DNA of 64,000 nt from Mariniphaga sediminis (GCF_003573545.1 NZ_QWET01000018.1:32545-96544), one strand, 5' to 3'. Counted from the stretch's first letter, positions 26,027 through 35,242 are shown. Notes: generated by a model not told the origin, from the letters alone. A program made the numbers and translations.

Positions 26027-27061
26027 ATGATTGACAGACGTAAATTTATAAAGACCGGTGCACTCGCCGGCATAGGGATTTCAATGGTAAATAGTAGTAT
26101 GGCAGCCACCATGTCTTCGTTTGCTTCTCCAGGGAAAAAAGTGGGTATCATTGGTTTGGATACTTCTCACAGTATTGCTTTCACCAAGGCATTAAACGCA
26201 GCGGATGCCGGTGACACTTTCTACGGATACAAAGTAGTTGCTGCTTATCCTCAAGGCAGTTTGGATATCCAATCTTCCGTTGAACGTATCGAAGGTTACA
26301 CCAAGCAGATGCAGGAGATGGGTGTTGCCATAACCGGCTCTATAGAAGAGTTGTTAACAAAAGTCGATGTGGTTTTGCTCGAAACTAATGACGGACGTCG
26401 GCACCTGGAGCAGGCTTTGCCTGTTTTAAAGGCGGGTAAACGTGTGTTTATTGATAAACCAATGGCCGCCTCCCTTGCTGATGCCATGGTTATTTTTGAT
26501 GCTGCCAACCAGTACGGTCTTCCAATTTTCTCTGCTTCATCGCTCCGCTATATTCAGGGAATGGATGAGGTTAAAAGCGGTGCTGTTGGGAAAGTCCTCG
26601 GAGCTGAAACTTACAGTCCGTCCAAAATAGAAAAAACACATCCTGACTTGTTCTGGTATGGAATACATGGCGTAGAGGCCCTTTTTACAGCTATGGGAAC
26701 TGGCTGTAAAACAGTAACCCGGGCACATACTCCCGGTGCTGATGTGGTGGTAGGAACCTGGGAAGGTGGCCGCATTGGAACTTTCAGGGGGATTAGGGAA
26801 GGAAGTTCAGGCTATGGCGGATCTGTTTTCGGAGAAAAAGCCATTAAAAAGCTGGGGTCTTATAATGGGTACAACCCATTGTTAAAAGATATTGTTAAAT
26901 ATTTTGAGACAGGAGAAGTTCCTGTTACTCCGGAAGAAACACTCGAAATCCTTGCTTTTATGGAAGCCGCAGATGAGAGTAAGAAGAAGGGGGGAAAACC
27001 GGTTTCTGTTGAGAAGATTATGGAAAAAGCAAAAAAGGAAAGCAGAAAATATAAATTTTAA
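26027..27061 (+). CDS. Tat-exported Gfo/Idh/MocA oxidoreductase
   Basis: 344-residue NAD(P)-dependent sugar oxidoreductase-type protein with a Tat lead (DRRKFIKTGALAG). The N-terminal Rossmann part begins VGIIGLDTSHSIAF, which replaces the usual GxGxxG with GLDTSH. The EKP-type motif is DKPMAASLADA, and a candidate catalytic His lies in YGIHGVEALF. The C-terminal substrate domain is short. Periplasmic members of this superfamily in Bacteroidota have been connected with oxidation of glycosides at C3. First gene of the run behind the palindromic operator. The atypical cofactor loop leaves open whether it still uses NAD. Confidence 0.82.
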   Translation: MIDRRKFIKTGALAGIGISMVNSSMAATMSSFASPGKKVGIIGLDTSHSIAFTKALNAADAGDTFYGYKVVAAYPQGSLDIQSSVERIEGYTKQMQEMGVAITGSIEELLTKVDVVLLETNDGRRHLEQALPVLKAGKRVFIDKPMAASLADAMVIFDAANQYGLPIFSASSLRYIQGMDEVKSGAVGKVLGAETYSPSKIEKTHPDLFWYGIHGVEALFTAMGTGCKTVTRAHTPGADVVVGTWEGGRIGTFRGIREGSSGYGGSVFGEKAIKKLGSYNGYNPLLKDIVKYFETGEVPVTPEETLEILAFMEAADESKKKGGKPVSVEKIMEKAKKESRKYKF

Positions 27062-27188
27062 GAAAGGAGAAACAAGCCATAAGTAAAAATAATATTTAGA
27101 ATAAAATTTTTATATTGGCGAGCTTTCTGTCTGACCACAAATAAGCCAGGCAGGTATATTTTTTCTGGAAAACAAACAATTTAGAAAT

Positions 27189-27674
27189 ATGAAAAATACT
27201 TATTCCAATCTGCAGCTTACAGCATTGGTATTATTACGTTTTCTGGTGGGGTGGCATATTTTGTATGAAGGTGTTGCCAAGCTGCTCAACCCGGATTGGA
27301 CCTCCGCTGGTTTCCTAAGCCAGTCCAAATGGATACTTTCCGGATTTGCAGACTGGGTTACTTCCAACAGCGGGGTCCTGGCCGCAGCCGATTTTCTAAA
27401 CACCTGGGGGTTGATTGCCATCGGATTGGGCTTGCTGCTGGGACTTTTTTCAAGGGTAGCCGCCGTGGCGGGGGCAGCCCTGGTTTTTGTTTACTATCTT
27501 AACAGTCCTCCGTTAGTTGGTATAGAATATACATTACCAATGGAGGGGAGTAACCTTGTAGTAAATAAAACACTCATTGAGGCCGGAGCATTGTGTGTAC
27601 TGGCTTTGTTTCCCACCAGCAAAATATTTGGTCTTGATGCCTTTTGGGCGGGAAGAAATAAAAAAAGCAAGTAG
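27189..27674 (+). CDS. DoxX-family inner-membrane protein
   Basis: 161-residue, four-helix protein of the DoxX/DoxD family, with the typical start LVGWHILYEGVAKLLNP and WGLIAIGLGLLLGLFSRVA. Related proteins form the small subunit of thiosulfate:quinone oxidoreductase or sit with oxidoreductases in redox chains. Here it lies between two Tat-exported Gfo/Idh/MocA enzymes and only 10 bases before the second one. This supports a role in passing electrons from periplasmic sugar oxidation to the quinone pool, an inference from position rather than a shown function. The 127-base gap upstream has no clear promoter. Confidence 0.82.
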   Translation: MKNTYSNLQLTALVLLRFLVGWHILYEGVAKLLNPDWTSAGFLSQSKWILSGFADWVTSNSGVLAAADFLNTWGLIAIGLGLLLGLFSRVAAVAGAALVFVYYLNSPPLVGIEYTLPMEGSNLVVNKTLIEAGALCVLALFPTSKIFGLDAFWAGRNKKSK

Positions 27675-27684
27675 GAGAAATAAA

Positions 27685-29292
27685 ATGAAGGAAGACATGA
27701 ACGCAGAAAAAAAGAATAACCTCTCCGGAGAAGGAAAAGCAAACGGACAGGGCGAAGGGATGCCACGCCGTACTGTTTTAAAAGCGTTGGCTGGGCTACC
27801 GGTGGCAGGGGTCCTTGGTTTTGAAATTCTGAAGAAAAAAAATTACGATATCAATAAAAGAAGCTCAGTAGTAAAAGAACTGGGGTTGGATTCAATAGAT
27901 TTTCCCATGTCGGATTACGGCACGAAAAAACATTCGGGTGATTTAATCCGGGTGGGGATTATTGGATTCGGTACCCGGGCCGTTCAGCTGGCCAGTGCAC
28001 TGGGTTTTAAACATCCTGACGAAGTAAAAAGCAGTCAGCAAAACAATACGTTGGCAGCGTGGTTGGAGCAGGAATACCTGAATGTAGCTATAACCGGTAT
28101 CTGCGATGTGTTTGATATGCATGCCGAAAAGGGATTGGCCACGGCTGCAAACGAAATTCGTCCCGGCGGGAAGGATGCACCGAAGTTACCGGTAAAACGT
28201 TACCGGACTTACCGGGAAATGCTTGATGATAAAGAGATTGATGCGGTTATCATAGCTACACCCGACCACCACCATGCCCGCTTTGCCACCGAAGCAGCAA
28301 GGGCGGGCAAACATGTTTATTGCGAAAAAAGCCCGGCGTTGCATGAGGACGAATTAAACGAACTTTACGCCACTGTAAAAAGTAGCAATGTTGTTTACCA
28401 GTTGGGCCACCAAATAACCCAGAGTATTGTTTTCCAGCAGGCTAAAGAAGTTATCAAAAGAAACTTATTGGGTAAAATTACCCTGGTGGAAACGACATCA
28501 AACCGTAACACGGCGAGTGGTGCCTGGATAAGACACCTTGATGCCAACGGAAACCTGAAACCGGGAAGTGAAGATACCATTGATTGGAAAGAATGGCTTG
28601 GAACTGCTCCGTATGTTCCGTTCAGCATCGACCGGTATTACAGTTGGACTAAATGGTTCGATTACGACCATGGGATGATTGGGCAGTTATTTACCCATGA
28701 GTTTGATGCAGTAAACCAACTGTTACATATTGGCATTCCAAAATCGGCCTCTTCTTCAGGAGGAATTTATTACTGGAAAGACAACCGCGATATGCCCGAC
28801 TCATTACATTGTGTTTTTGAGTACCCGCAGCACGATTTGACATTGCTTTACAGCGGGAACCTGGCATCGAGCCGCGGAAGGGGAAGAGTGTTTATGGGGC
28901 ATGATGCTTCAATGGAACTCGGGAACAATGCCATCATTACGGCCGACAGAAACTCAACGCGTTATGCCGATGCCATAAAGTCCGGGATTATTGAGACCGG
29001 GTCGCCAATGATTTCTTTTAATCCCGAAGCCGGGCAAATAGACGCAGTAACATCGGCCTCGGAAAAATATTATGCATCGAGGGGACTGACCACAACAACC
29101 ATTAACGGCCGCAGGGTGGATGTAACGCACCTACACCTGCGCGAGTGGCTGAGCTGCATCCGGAACGGAGGTACACCAAGCGCTAACATTGAAATGGCTT
29201 TTCAGGAAGGAATAACATGTATCATGGCGCATAAATCATACATCGAAAAGAGAACGGTGGAGTGGGATGAAGTAAACCGGAAAATAGTCTGA
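27685..29292 (+). CDS. Tat-exported Gfo/Idh/MocA oxidoreductase, long form
   Basis: 535-residue oxidoreductase. The open frame reaches into the DoxX gene, but AGGAGA at 27673-27678 places the start at the ATG 27685. The N-terminus is low-complexity and hydrophilic for about 25 residues before a Tat motif (PRRTVLKALAGLPVAG). The Rossmann motif is VGIIGFGTRAVQLA. The usual EKP appears as CEKSPALH, with Ser instead of Pro. DHHHARFATEAARAGKHVY and the substrate domain with HEFDAVNQLLHIG are typical of the secreted Bacteroidota/Planctomycetes group. Likely a periplasmic sugar dehydrogenase or isomerase-type enzyme working with the gene at 26027. Confidence 0.86.
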   Translation: MKEDMNAEKKNNLSGEGKANGQGEGMPRRTVLKALAGLPVAGVLGFEILKKKNYDINKRSSVVKELGLDSIDFPMSDYGTKKHSGDLIRVGIIGFGTRAVQLASALGFKHPDEVKSSQQNNTLAAWLEQEYLNVAITGICDVFDMHAEKGLATAANEIRPGGKDAPKLPVKRYRTYREMLDDKEIDAVIIATPDHHHARFATEAARAGKHVYCEKSPALHEDELNELYATVKSSNVVYQLGHQITQSIVFQQAKEVIKRNLLGKITLVETTSNRNTASGAWIRHLDANGNLKPGSEDTIDWKEWLGTAPYVPFSIDRYYSWTKWFDYDHGMIGQLFTHEFDAVNQLLHIGIPKSASSSGGIYYWKDNRDMPDSLHCVFEYPQHDLTLLYSGNLASSRGRGRVFMGHDASMELGNNAIITADRNSTRYADAIKSGIIETGSPMISFNPEAGQIDAVTSASEKYYASRGLTTTTINGRRVDVTHLHLREWLSCIRNGGTPSANIEMAFQEGITCIMAHKSYIEKRTVEWDEVNRKIV

Positions 29293-29317
29293 TTTTTAAA
29301 AAATAAACCAATAGCTG

Positions 29318-31735
29318 ATGAAACAAAATCTATTTGTTTTTTTCATGAACAGTAAAAACATTATTGTTTTTCTGTTGCTGTTGGTGTCATTTGTCGGAGA
29401 AGGAAGAGGAATAAAGGGAAACCATATCCCGGCCTCTGAAGACACGATTAAAAGAGAAGCCAATCTGGATTTGATTTTAAAAGTGCTGCCTGCCGATAAA
29501 TTAAATGAAGGCAGTCCGTTCGATGACAGGGGAAGGGTTTCCTTTCTTGACAGAACTTTTCCCGACTGGTTGAACCGGACCGGGGAGTTGCCTCCCGATT
29601 TTGAGCAAATACCTTCAATCCCATTTTTGCCTAATCCCCTTCTGATTGACGAAGGAGGAAAGAATATTCCGGTAAAAACAAAGGCTCAATGGGAAGAAAA
29701 AAAGGAGTGGATGCGGGAGCAGCTTCAGCATTATATTTCGGGTACCTTTCCACCGGCACCGGATAATCTGAGAACAAAGATTCTTAGTGAAAAGATGGAT
29801 GGTGAAGTAAAGCTGCAAATGGTGGAGCTTTCTTTCGGCCCGGAACATCAGGCAAAACTAACACTGGAATTAATGGTGCCGCCGGGAAAAGGGCCATTCC
29901 CTGTATTCCTTTCCCAGTGGAATCACCGTGAATGGGCACAGGTAGCTGTCAGGCGAGGGTATATTGGCTGTATTTATGCCGGGGCCGACACGAAAGACGA
30001 TACCGAAAAGTATGCGGAAATCTGGGCCGGAGAGTATGACTTTACCCGCCTGATGCGAAGGGCGTGGGGAGCATCCCGGGCTGTCGATTATTTGCACACC
30101 CTTCCGGAAGTGGACAAAGAAAAGATCGGTATCACCGGGCATTCGCGTAATGGGAAACAGTCGCTGATGGCGGCTGCTTTCGATGAGCGCATCACAGCCT
30201 GCATTCCTAGCAGCGGTTGCACCGGGGCCTCTATTCCATGGCGTTATACCTCCTTTAATTTCGATATTGAAGATATTGCCCTGCTTTCAAGCGCCCGTCC
30301 GTCGTGGTTGCACCCGCGGCTGCGCTTTTTTATTGGAAAAGAACACAAGCTTCCGGTCGATCAAAATTCTTTTATGGCGCTGATTGCCCCGCGGGGCCTG
30401 ATGTTGAGCACCGCAATTACTGAAGGTGCCGGAAATCCCTGGGCAGTAGAACAGGCCTATTATGCCAGTCAGAAAGTATACGATTTTTTGGGGGCGCGGA
30501 ATAACCTGGCCATCCGCTCCCGGTACGGACTTCATAGTATAAGCGCCCGTGACATGGAGGATCATATCGATTTTTTTGATTATGTGTTTGGTCGAAGTGA
30601 TTTTCAACCACCGAACCGGTTGTTTTATGATTACTCTTTCGAAGAGTGGAAAGAAATAAGTGGTGAAAAAATCAACCCGGATGATTTTCCTGTAAAAGGC
30701 GCTGATAATTTGCTGGTCAGTGAAAGCGGAAATAAGATTACATCTCCAGACGAGTGGAAAAAACGCAGGAAGGAGATCCGGAAGTATATTCAGTGGGGAC
30801 TCGGCGAGGAGCCCCCGGGCGTCACCAACCCGGGACCCGGAAGCTTAAAAAATGCCGGCAGGGGGGAGGATAGTTTTGGAAATTTCCTTTCCCGTCCGGG
30901 AAAAACTTCCAAAATGGGAGTTATGCCGGTTAGCCCTTATAAAGGATTTGGGGATCAGTTGTTTGGTTATCTTTACTACCCATTGAACGATCAGGGAAAG
31001 TTGAAAAGCAATGACCTGCCCGTGGTGATTTACCTTCATGAATTTGACTACTCCAAAGGTTTTAATTCATATCATCAGGTAGAAACATTATTCCGTTCAA
31101 TGGTTGAAAAGGGATTTGCCGTATTCGCCTTCGACATGTTGGGGTTTGGTAACCGGATTGAAGAGGGGACTCGGTTTTATAACAGATATCCTCACTGGTC
31201 GAAACTGGGAAAAATGGTTACGGATGTGCATGGGGCAGTGGATGCAATGGTAAACATTGATTTTGTTGACCCGGATAGAATTATAGTGGCTGGCTACTCT
31301 CTGGGAGCTAATGTAGGATTATATGCGGCGGCCACAGACGAAAGGATTGCCGGAGTGGTTTCCGTAGCCGGATTCACGCCCATGCGGACCAATACACTTG
31401 ATAGGGGAACGGAAGGTATAATGGCTTATTCTCATTTACACGGACTTTTGCCGCGTCTTGGTTTTTTTGTGGGGAAGGAGTCGCACATTCCGTATGATTT
31501 TGACGGAATTCTGGCCTGTATTGCTCCGCGCCCGGTGTTGGTCATTGCTCCTTCTGAGGATAAAGACGCGCATCGTACAGATATTGAAAAGTGTGTAAAT
31601 CAGGCTGGAAAAGTTTATGGATTGTATGAGAAAAATGAAAATCTTCATCTGCATACACCTCAGGATATTAACAGGTTCTCTTCTGAAATGAGAGATAAAA
31701 TGTATGATTGGATGGCCGCACACTTTAAGGACTAA
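29318..31735 (+). CDS. Two-domain secreted esterase: glucuronoyl-esterase-like plus alpha/beta hydrolase
   Basis: 805-residue protein with an N-terminal signal/anchor at about 12-28. Domain 1 (about 95-430) resembles CE15 glucuronoyl esterases: SQWNHREWAQVAVRRGY, the nucleophile elbow GHSRNGKQSL (family GCSRxGK), and a candidate His in SARDMEDHIDF. Domain 2 (about 500-805) is a dienelactone-hydrolase/acetyl-xylan-esterase-type fold with elbow GYSLGANVG, Asp in APSEDKD and His in ENLHLHTP. CE15 enzymes split esters between glucuronate and alcohols. Two apparently complete catalytic sets in one chain suggest sequential removal of two kinds of ester. Substrate unknown. Confidence 0.78.
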   Translation: MKQNLFVFFMNSKNIIVFLLLLVSFVGEGRGIKGNHIPASEDTIKREANLDLILKVLPADKLNEGSPFDDRGRVSFLDRTFPDWLNRTGELPPDFEQIPSIPFLPNPLLIDEGGKNIPVKTKAQWEEKKEWMREQLQHYISGTFPPAPDNLRTKILSEKMDGEVKLQMVELSFGPEHQAKLTLELMVPPGKGPFPVFLSQWNHREWAQVAVRRGYIGCIYAGADTKDDTEKYAEIWAGEYDFTRLMRRAWGASRAVDYLHTLPEVDKEKIGITGHSRNGKQSLMAAAFDERITACIPSSGCTGASIPWRYTSFNFDIEDIALLSSARPSWLHPRLRFFIGKEHKLPVDQNSFMALIAPRGLMLSTAITEGAGNPWAVEQAYYASQKVYDFLGARNNLAIRSRYGLHSISARDMEDHIDFFDYVFGRSDFQPPNRLFYDYSFEEWKEISGEKINPDDFPVKGADNLLVSESGNKITSPDEWKKRRKEIRKYIQWGLGEEPPGVTNPGPGSLKNAGRGEDSFGNFLSRPGKTSKMGVMPVSPYKGFGDQLFGYLYYPLNDQGKLKSNDLPVVIYLHEFDYSKGFNSYHQVETLFRSMVEKGFAVFAFDMLGFGNRIEEGTRFYNRYPHWSKLGKMVTDVHGAVDAMVNIDFVDPDRIIVAGYSLGANVGLYAAATDERIAGVVSVAGFTPMRTNTLDRGTEGIMAYSHLHGLLPRLGFFVGKESHIPYDFDGILACIAPRPVLVIAPSEDKDAHRTDIEKCVNQAGKVYGLYEKNENLHLHTPQDINRFSSEMRDKMYDWMAAHFKD

Positions 31736-31743
31736 CAGATTTT

Positions 31744-32871
31744 ATGGAAACAACAGCAAATAAAAATTCTGTTAAAAGTGAAAGGCTTATGTCTCTCGAT
31801 GTACTGAGGGGATTTGATATGTTTTGGATTATTGGTGGCGGGGCGTTGGTGGTTAGTTTATCAAAGTTAAATGCTTTGAGTTTTCTGGAGCCGGTAGCCA
31901 TACAAATGCGGCACGTGGAATTTGAGGGATTCCGTTTTTGGGATTTGATTTTTCCGCTGTTTATGTTTATTTCCGGTGTCACAATTCCTTTTGCTATCCT
32001 TTCAAAAGTTGATAAGGGCATTTCTAAGAAAAGTCTACAGTTCCGGATTGTGAAGAGGGCGTTCATTTTGGTCATCCTGGGACTTTTGTATAACGGCACA
32101 CTGCAAAAAGGGTTTGCAGATATGCGGTTTGCCAGTGTTTTAGGGCAAATTGGACTTGCGTATTTTATTGGCGCTACCATTGTTTTGCAGGCGAAATCAG
32201 TGAAAGTGCATGCCCTTTGGTTGCTGGTTATCCTGGTGTTCATTTCGGTTTTGCAGTTGTTTGTGCCTGTTCCGGGCTACGGTGCCGGTTGGTTCGATCC
32301 TGTGAAGGGGATGAACGCTTACGTGGATCAACTGTTGCTCCCCGGTCGCTTATCGGTGGGTACCTACGATCGTTTGGGAGTCCTTTGTATTATTTCGGCC
32401 TCCGTACTTGTTTTGATGGGCTATTTTGCCGGCCGGCTATTACGCCAACCAAATATTACGCCGAACCGGAAAGCATTGTATTTACTGGGAACGGGTGTTT
32501 TATTTATTTTGTTTGCCCTTGTTCTTGCTCCTGTATATCCGGTTGTGAAAAGTTTCTGGACTACTACTTTCAATTTTTTAACCGCCGGAATTAGTTTGGT
32601 TTTACTGGCTGTGTTTTATTATGTTATCGATGTGCGTAAACTCAGGGGGAGGGTGTTTTCGCACGTGCTTTTTTTCTTTAAGGTGATAGGATTAAATTCC
32701 ATAACCATCTACATGGCCGCCCGTATTCTTCCCTTTCGCGAAATTTCTGGTTTCTTTACCGGATGGCTCGTTGAGCCTGCTGGTACCTGGATTATGATTG
32801 CCGGAGCGATTACTTTGGAGTGGTTGTTACTTTATTATCTTTATCAGCAAAAAATCTTTTTAAAAGTTTAA
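31744..32871 (+). CDS. DUF5009/HGSNAT-like membrane acyltransferase
   Basis: 375-residue protein with about ten membrane helices. It opens with RLMSLDVLRGFDMFWIIGGG, the signature of the COG4299 family related to human heparan-alpha-glucosaminide N-acetyltransferase, which moves acetyl groups from cytosolic acetyl-CoA across a membrane to sugars. The VEFEGFRFWDLIFPLFMF segment and a helix-rich C-terminus with RILPFREISGFF are also typical. It lies 8 bases after the esterase gene and 11 before the Nramp-like gene. Transmembrane acylation of a periplasmic sugar is a reasonable inference. Bacterial members have no firmly known substrate. Confidence 0.82.
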   Translation: METTANKNSVKSERLMSLDVLRGFDMFWIIGGGALVVSLSKLNALSFLEPVAIQMRHVEFEGFRFWDLIFPLFMFISGVTIPFAILSKVDKGISKKSLQFRIVKRAFILVILGLLYNGTLQKGFADMRFASVLGQIGLAYFIGATIVLQAKSVKVHALWLLVILVFISVLQLFVPVPGYGAGWFDPVKGMNAYVDQLLLPGRLSVGTYDRLGVLCIISASVLVLMGYFAGRLLRQPNITPNRKALYLLGTGVLFILFALVLAPVYPVVKSFWTTTFNFLTAGISLVLLAVFYYVIDVRKLRGRVFSHVLFFFKVIGLNSITIYMAARILPFREISGFFTGWLVEPAGTWIMIAGAITLEWLLLYYLYQQKIFLKV

Positions 32872-32882
32872 AACGAATCAAT

Positions 32883-34115
32883 ATGCATTGGATTAAAACA
32901 TTAAAATATTATTTGAAATCCCTCGGCCCCGGGTTTATCATTGCTTCAGTGGTTTTGGGACCGGGCAGTATTACCGTGTCTTCCAGAATTGGTTCAGAAC
33001 ACGGGTATGCCTTTTTATGGGTTATTTTACTTGCCGCTATTTCCATGGTAATCTATACTTCTATGGGATCCCGGTTTGGGGTTTCAAACAAAGATTCGAT
33101 ACTTCAGTCTATTGCCGGAAACTACGGCAGGTGGTTTTCTGCAGTAATTGGTATTGCCGCATTTCTGGCCGCTTCCAGTTTCCAGTTTGGAAACAACCTC
33201 GGGGTTGGAATTGCCATGGAAGGCATAACCGGCGTAGACGAACGGGTATGGCCGCTCATATTCACCCCGCTGGCCATTGTTCTGCTTTTTTGGGCTAAAA
33301 ATTTGTACAAGTTGCTGGAAAAGTTGATGATGGTTTTGGTTATGGTGATGATTGTTGCCTTCTTTTTTAATTTGGTCCTTACAAAACCGGATGTGGGTGA
33401 AATCGCAAAAGGGTTTGTACCCAGTTCCTTTTCATTTGATTCGCTGGACATTATTGCCGCACTGGTAGGAACCACATTCGTTTTGCATGGGGCTTTGTAT
33501 CAGTCATACCTTGCCCAAAAAAGAGGTTGGAAGGTTGGGGATATAAAAAAGGGGCTCAGCGATTCCTATACTGGGATTTCTCTACTGGCACTTATTTCCG
33601 TTTTAATTATAATAACTTCTGCCTCTGCTTTGTATCCCAATGGTATTACGGTGAATTCTGCAGCGGACATGGCCTTGCAGCTTGAAGCATTGTTTGGGAG
33701 CTATGCCAAGGTTATTTTTAGTATTGGTTTGTGCTCTGCTGCTTTTTCTTCTTTAATGGTGAATGCAGTAATGGGAGGTGGACTGCTGGCCGACGGGCTT
33801 GGTTTAGGAAGTACAATGGACGAAAAAATGCCCAAAATATTTACTACAATAGCCCTGCTTATGGGAATGCTGATTGCTGTTTTTTTCCGGGGCAATATTA
33901 TTTATACCCTGATTCTGGCCCAGGCTTCTTCCATATTGGCTGTTCCACTTATTGCCATCGGGATGTTTTTAATCCTGAATAACAAAAAAGTGATGGGTAA
34001 ACTGAAAAATAACCTGTGGCAGAATGTGCTGGCTGTTTTTGGTTTTTTATTAATAAGTATCATGGTATATTTCATGTACGGCAAGATTATTACCTATATT
34101 CAATCTTTAAGTTAA
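32883..34115 (+). CDS. Divergent Nramp-fold transporter
   Basis: 410-residue, about 11-helix protein of the Nramp/LeuT-type fold (KSLGPGFIIASVVLGPGS opens it). The frame is open from 32820, but the ATG at 32883 fits the family N-terminus. In canonical Nramp the metal sits between DPGN in helix 1 and (A/M)PH in helix 6. Here the positions read GPGS (residues 26-29) and VLH (200-202), so the metal-binding Asp, Asn, Met and Pro are gone while the His stays. Manganese/iron transport is therefore doubtful. Position within a carbohydrate operon suggests another substrate. Confidence 0.85.
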   Translation: MHWIKTLKYYLKSLGPGFIIASVVLGPGSITVSSRIGSEHGYAFLWVILLAAISMVIYTSMGSRFGVSNKDSILQSIAGNYGRWFSAVIGIAAFLAASSFQFGNNLGVGIAMEGITGVDERVWPLIFTPLAIVLLFWAKNLYKLLEKLMMVLVMVMIVAFFFNLVLTKPDVGEIAKGFVPSSFSFDSLDIIAALVGTTFVLHGALYQSYLAQKRGWKVGDIKKGLSDSYTGISLLALISVLIIITSASALYPNGITVNSAADMALQLEALFGSYAKVIFSIGLCSAAFSSLMVNAVMGGGLLADGLGLGSTMDEKMPKIFTTIALLMGMLIAVFFRGNIIYTLILAQASSILAVPLIAIGMFLILNNKKVMGKLKNNLWQNVLAVFGFLLISIMVYFMYGKIITYIQSLS

Positions 34116-34116
34116 A

Positions 34117-35238
34117 ATGGCATTCGCAGAAGTAATAGAACTTACACGTGAACTTATTGCGCTTGATACGGTAAACCCGCCGGGTAACGAAGCCCCGGCA
34201 GCCCGGCTTGTCGGGAAACTTTTGGAGGCAAACGGCTTTGATGTAGATTATATTCCCTACGGCGAAAACCGTTTGCATGTTGTAGCCCAAAAAGGATGTG
34301 GCCGCAATTCCCTTCCGGTGATATTTACCGGTCATTTTGATACAGTGCCTTTGGGGGCTGTCCCCTGGAAAACAGATCCTTTAGGCGGTGAAATAAAGGA
34401 TGGAAAAATTTACGGACGCGGCTCCAGCGATATGAAAGGAGGAGTGGCGGCCATGGTTGTTGCTGCTATCCGCGCATTTGAGGAGGGCACTCCTCCCGAA
34501 GGAGTTCGTTTGTTGCTCACAGCCGCAGAGGAAACTGGTTGTCAGGGAGCGAAACACCTTGTTTCAACGTATGGAAAAATGGGGCGTACACAAGGTATTG
34601 TGGTAGGCGAGCCCACAGCCAATATCCCGGCTATCGGGCATAAAGGCGGATTGTATTTAAACCTTAAAACCAAGGGAAAAACGGCTCATTCTTCCATGCC
34701 GCACCTGGGCGACAACGCTATCTATAAAGCAGCCCGGGCCATTTTAAAGGTTGAAAAATTTGACTTCGGAAAAGAAGAGGATCCTTTGCTCGGTTTTTCT
34801 ACGTTGAATGTAGGGAAAATGCAGGGCGGAATTAATCTTAATTCGGTGCCCGACCATGCTGAATTTACCATCGATGCACGTACTACAACCAAAGTAGAAC
34901 ATCACAAATTACTGGAGAGATTGACCAATGAATTGGGGGAAGAGGTGGCCATTGAGGTTTTAGTTGATCTTCAGGCTGTTTCTACCGATGAATCCGATTC
35001 GTTTGTGCAGTCGGTTTATGCTGCCTGCGGAATACAAACCGGGCAGGCGGGGTTTCCAAAATCGCTTCCTTACCTGACCGACGGAGCCGTATTGCAACCT
35101 GCCTACAGCGGTACTCCAACTGTTATTCTTGGTCCTGGGCAGCCCGAAATGGCACACAAAACAGATGAATTTTGTTACACGGAGAATATTGAAAAAGCGG
35201 TTGAAATTTATAAGAATATCATTTTAAAAGAGAGATAA
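34117..35238 (+). CDS. M20-family metallo-amidohydrolase (ArgE/DapE/ACY1 type)
   Basis: 373-residue two-zinc hydrolase that removes acyl groups from amines or cleaves dipeptides. All metal and catalytic residues look intact: GHFDTVP, GRGSSDMKGG, TAAEETGCQG, VGEPTANIP, the dimerisation domain AHSSMPHLGDNAIYKA, and the final His in GQPEMAHKTDEF. No signal peptide, so it is cytosolic. It starts one base after the transporter gene and ends 4 bases before an SDR gene. In this context an N-deacetylase acting on the imported compound is likely, but a peptidase or acetylornithine-like role cannot be excluded. Confidence 0.88.
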   Translation: MAFAEVIELTRELIALDTVNPPGNEAPAARLVGKLLEANGFDVDYIPYGENRLHVVAQKGCGRNSLPVIFTGHFDTVPLGAVPWKTDPLGGEIKDGKIYGRGSSDMKGGVAAMVVAAIRAFEEGTPPEGVRLLLTAAEETGCQGAKHLVSTYGKMGRTQGIVVGEPTANIPAIGHKGGLYLNLKTKGKTAHSSMPHLGDNAIYKAARAILKVEKFDFGKEEDPLLGFSTLNVGKMQGGINLNSVPDHAEFTIDARTTTKVEHHKLLERLTNELGEEVAIEVLVDLQAVSTDESDSFVQSVYAACGIQTGQAGFPKSLPYLTDGAVLQPAYSGTPTVILGPGQPEMAHKTDEFCYTENIEKAVEIYKNIILKER

Positions 35239-35242
35239 AAAG

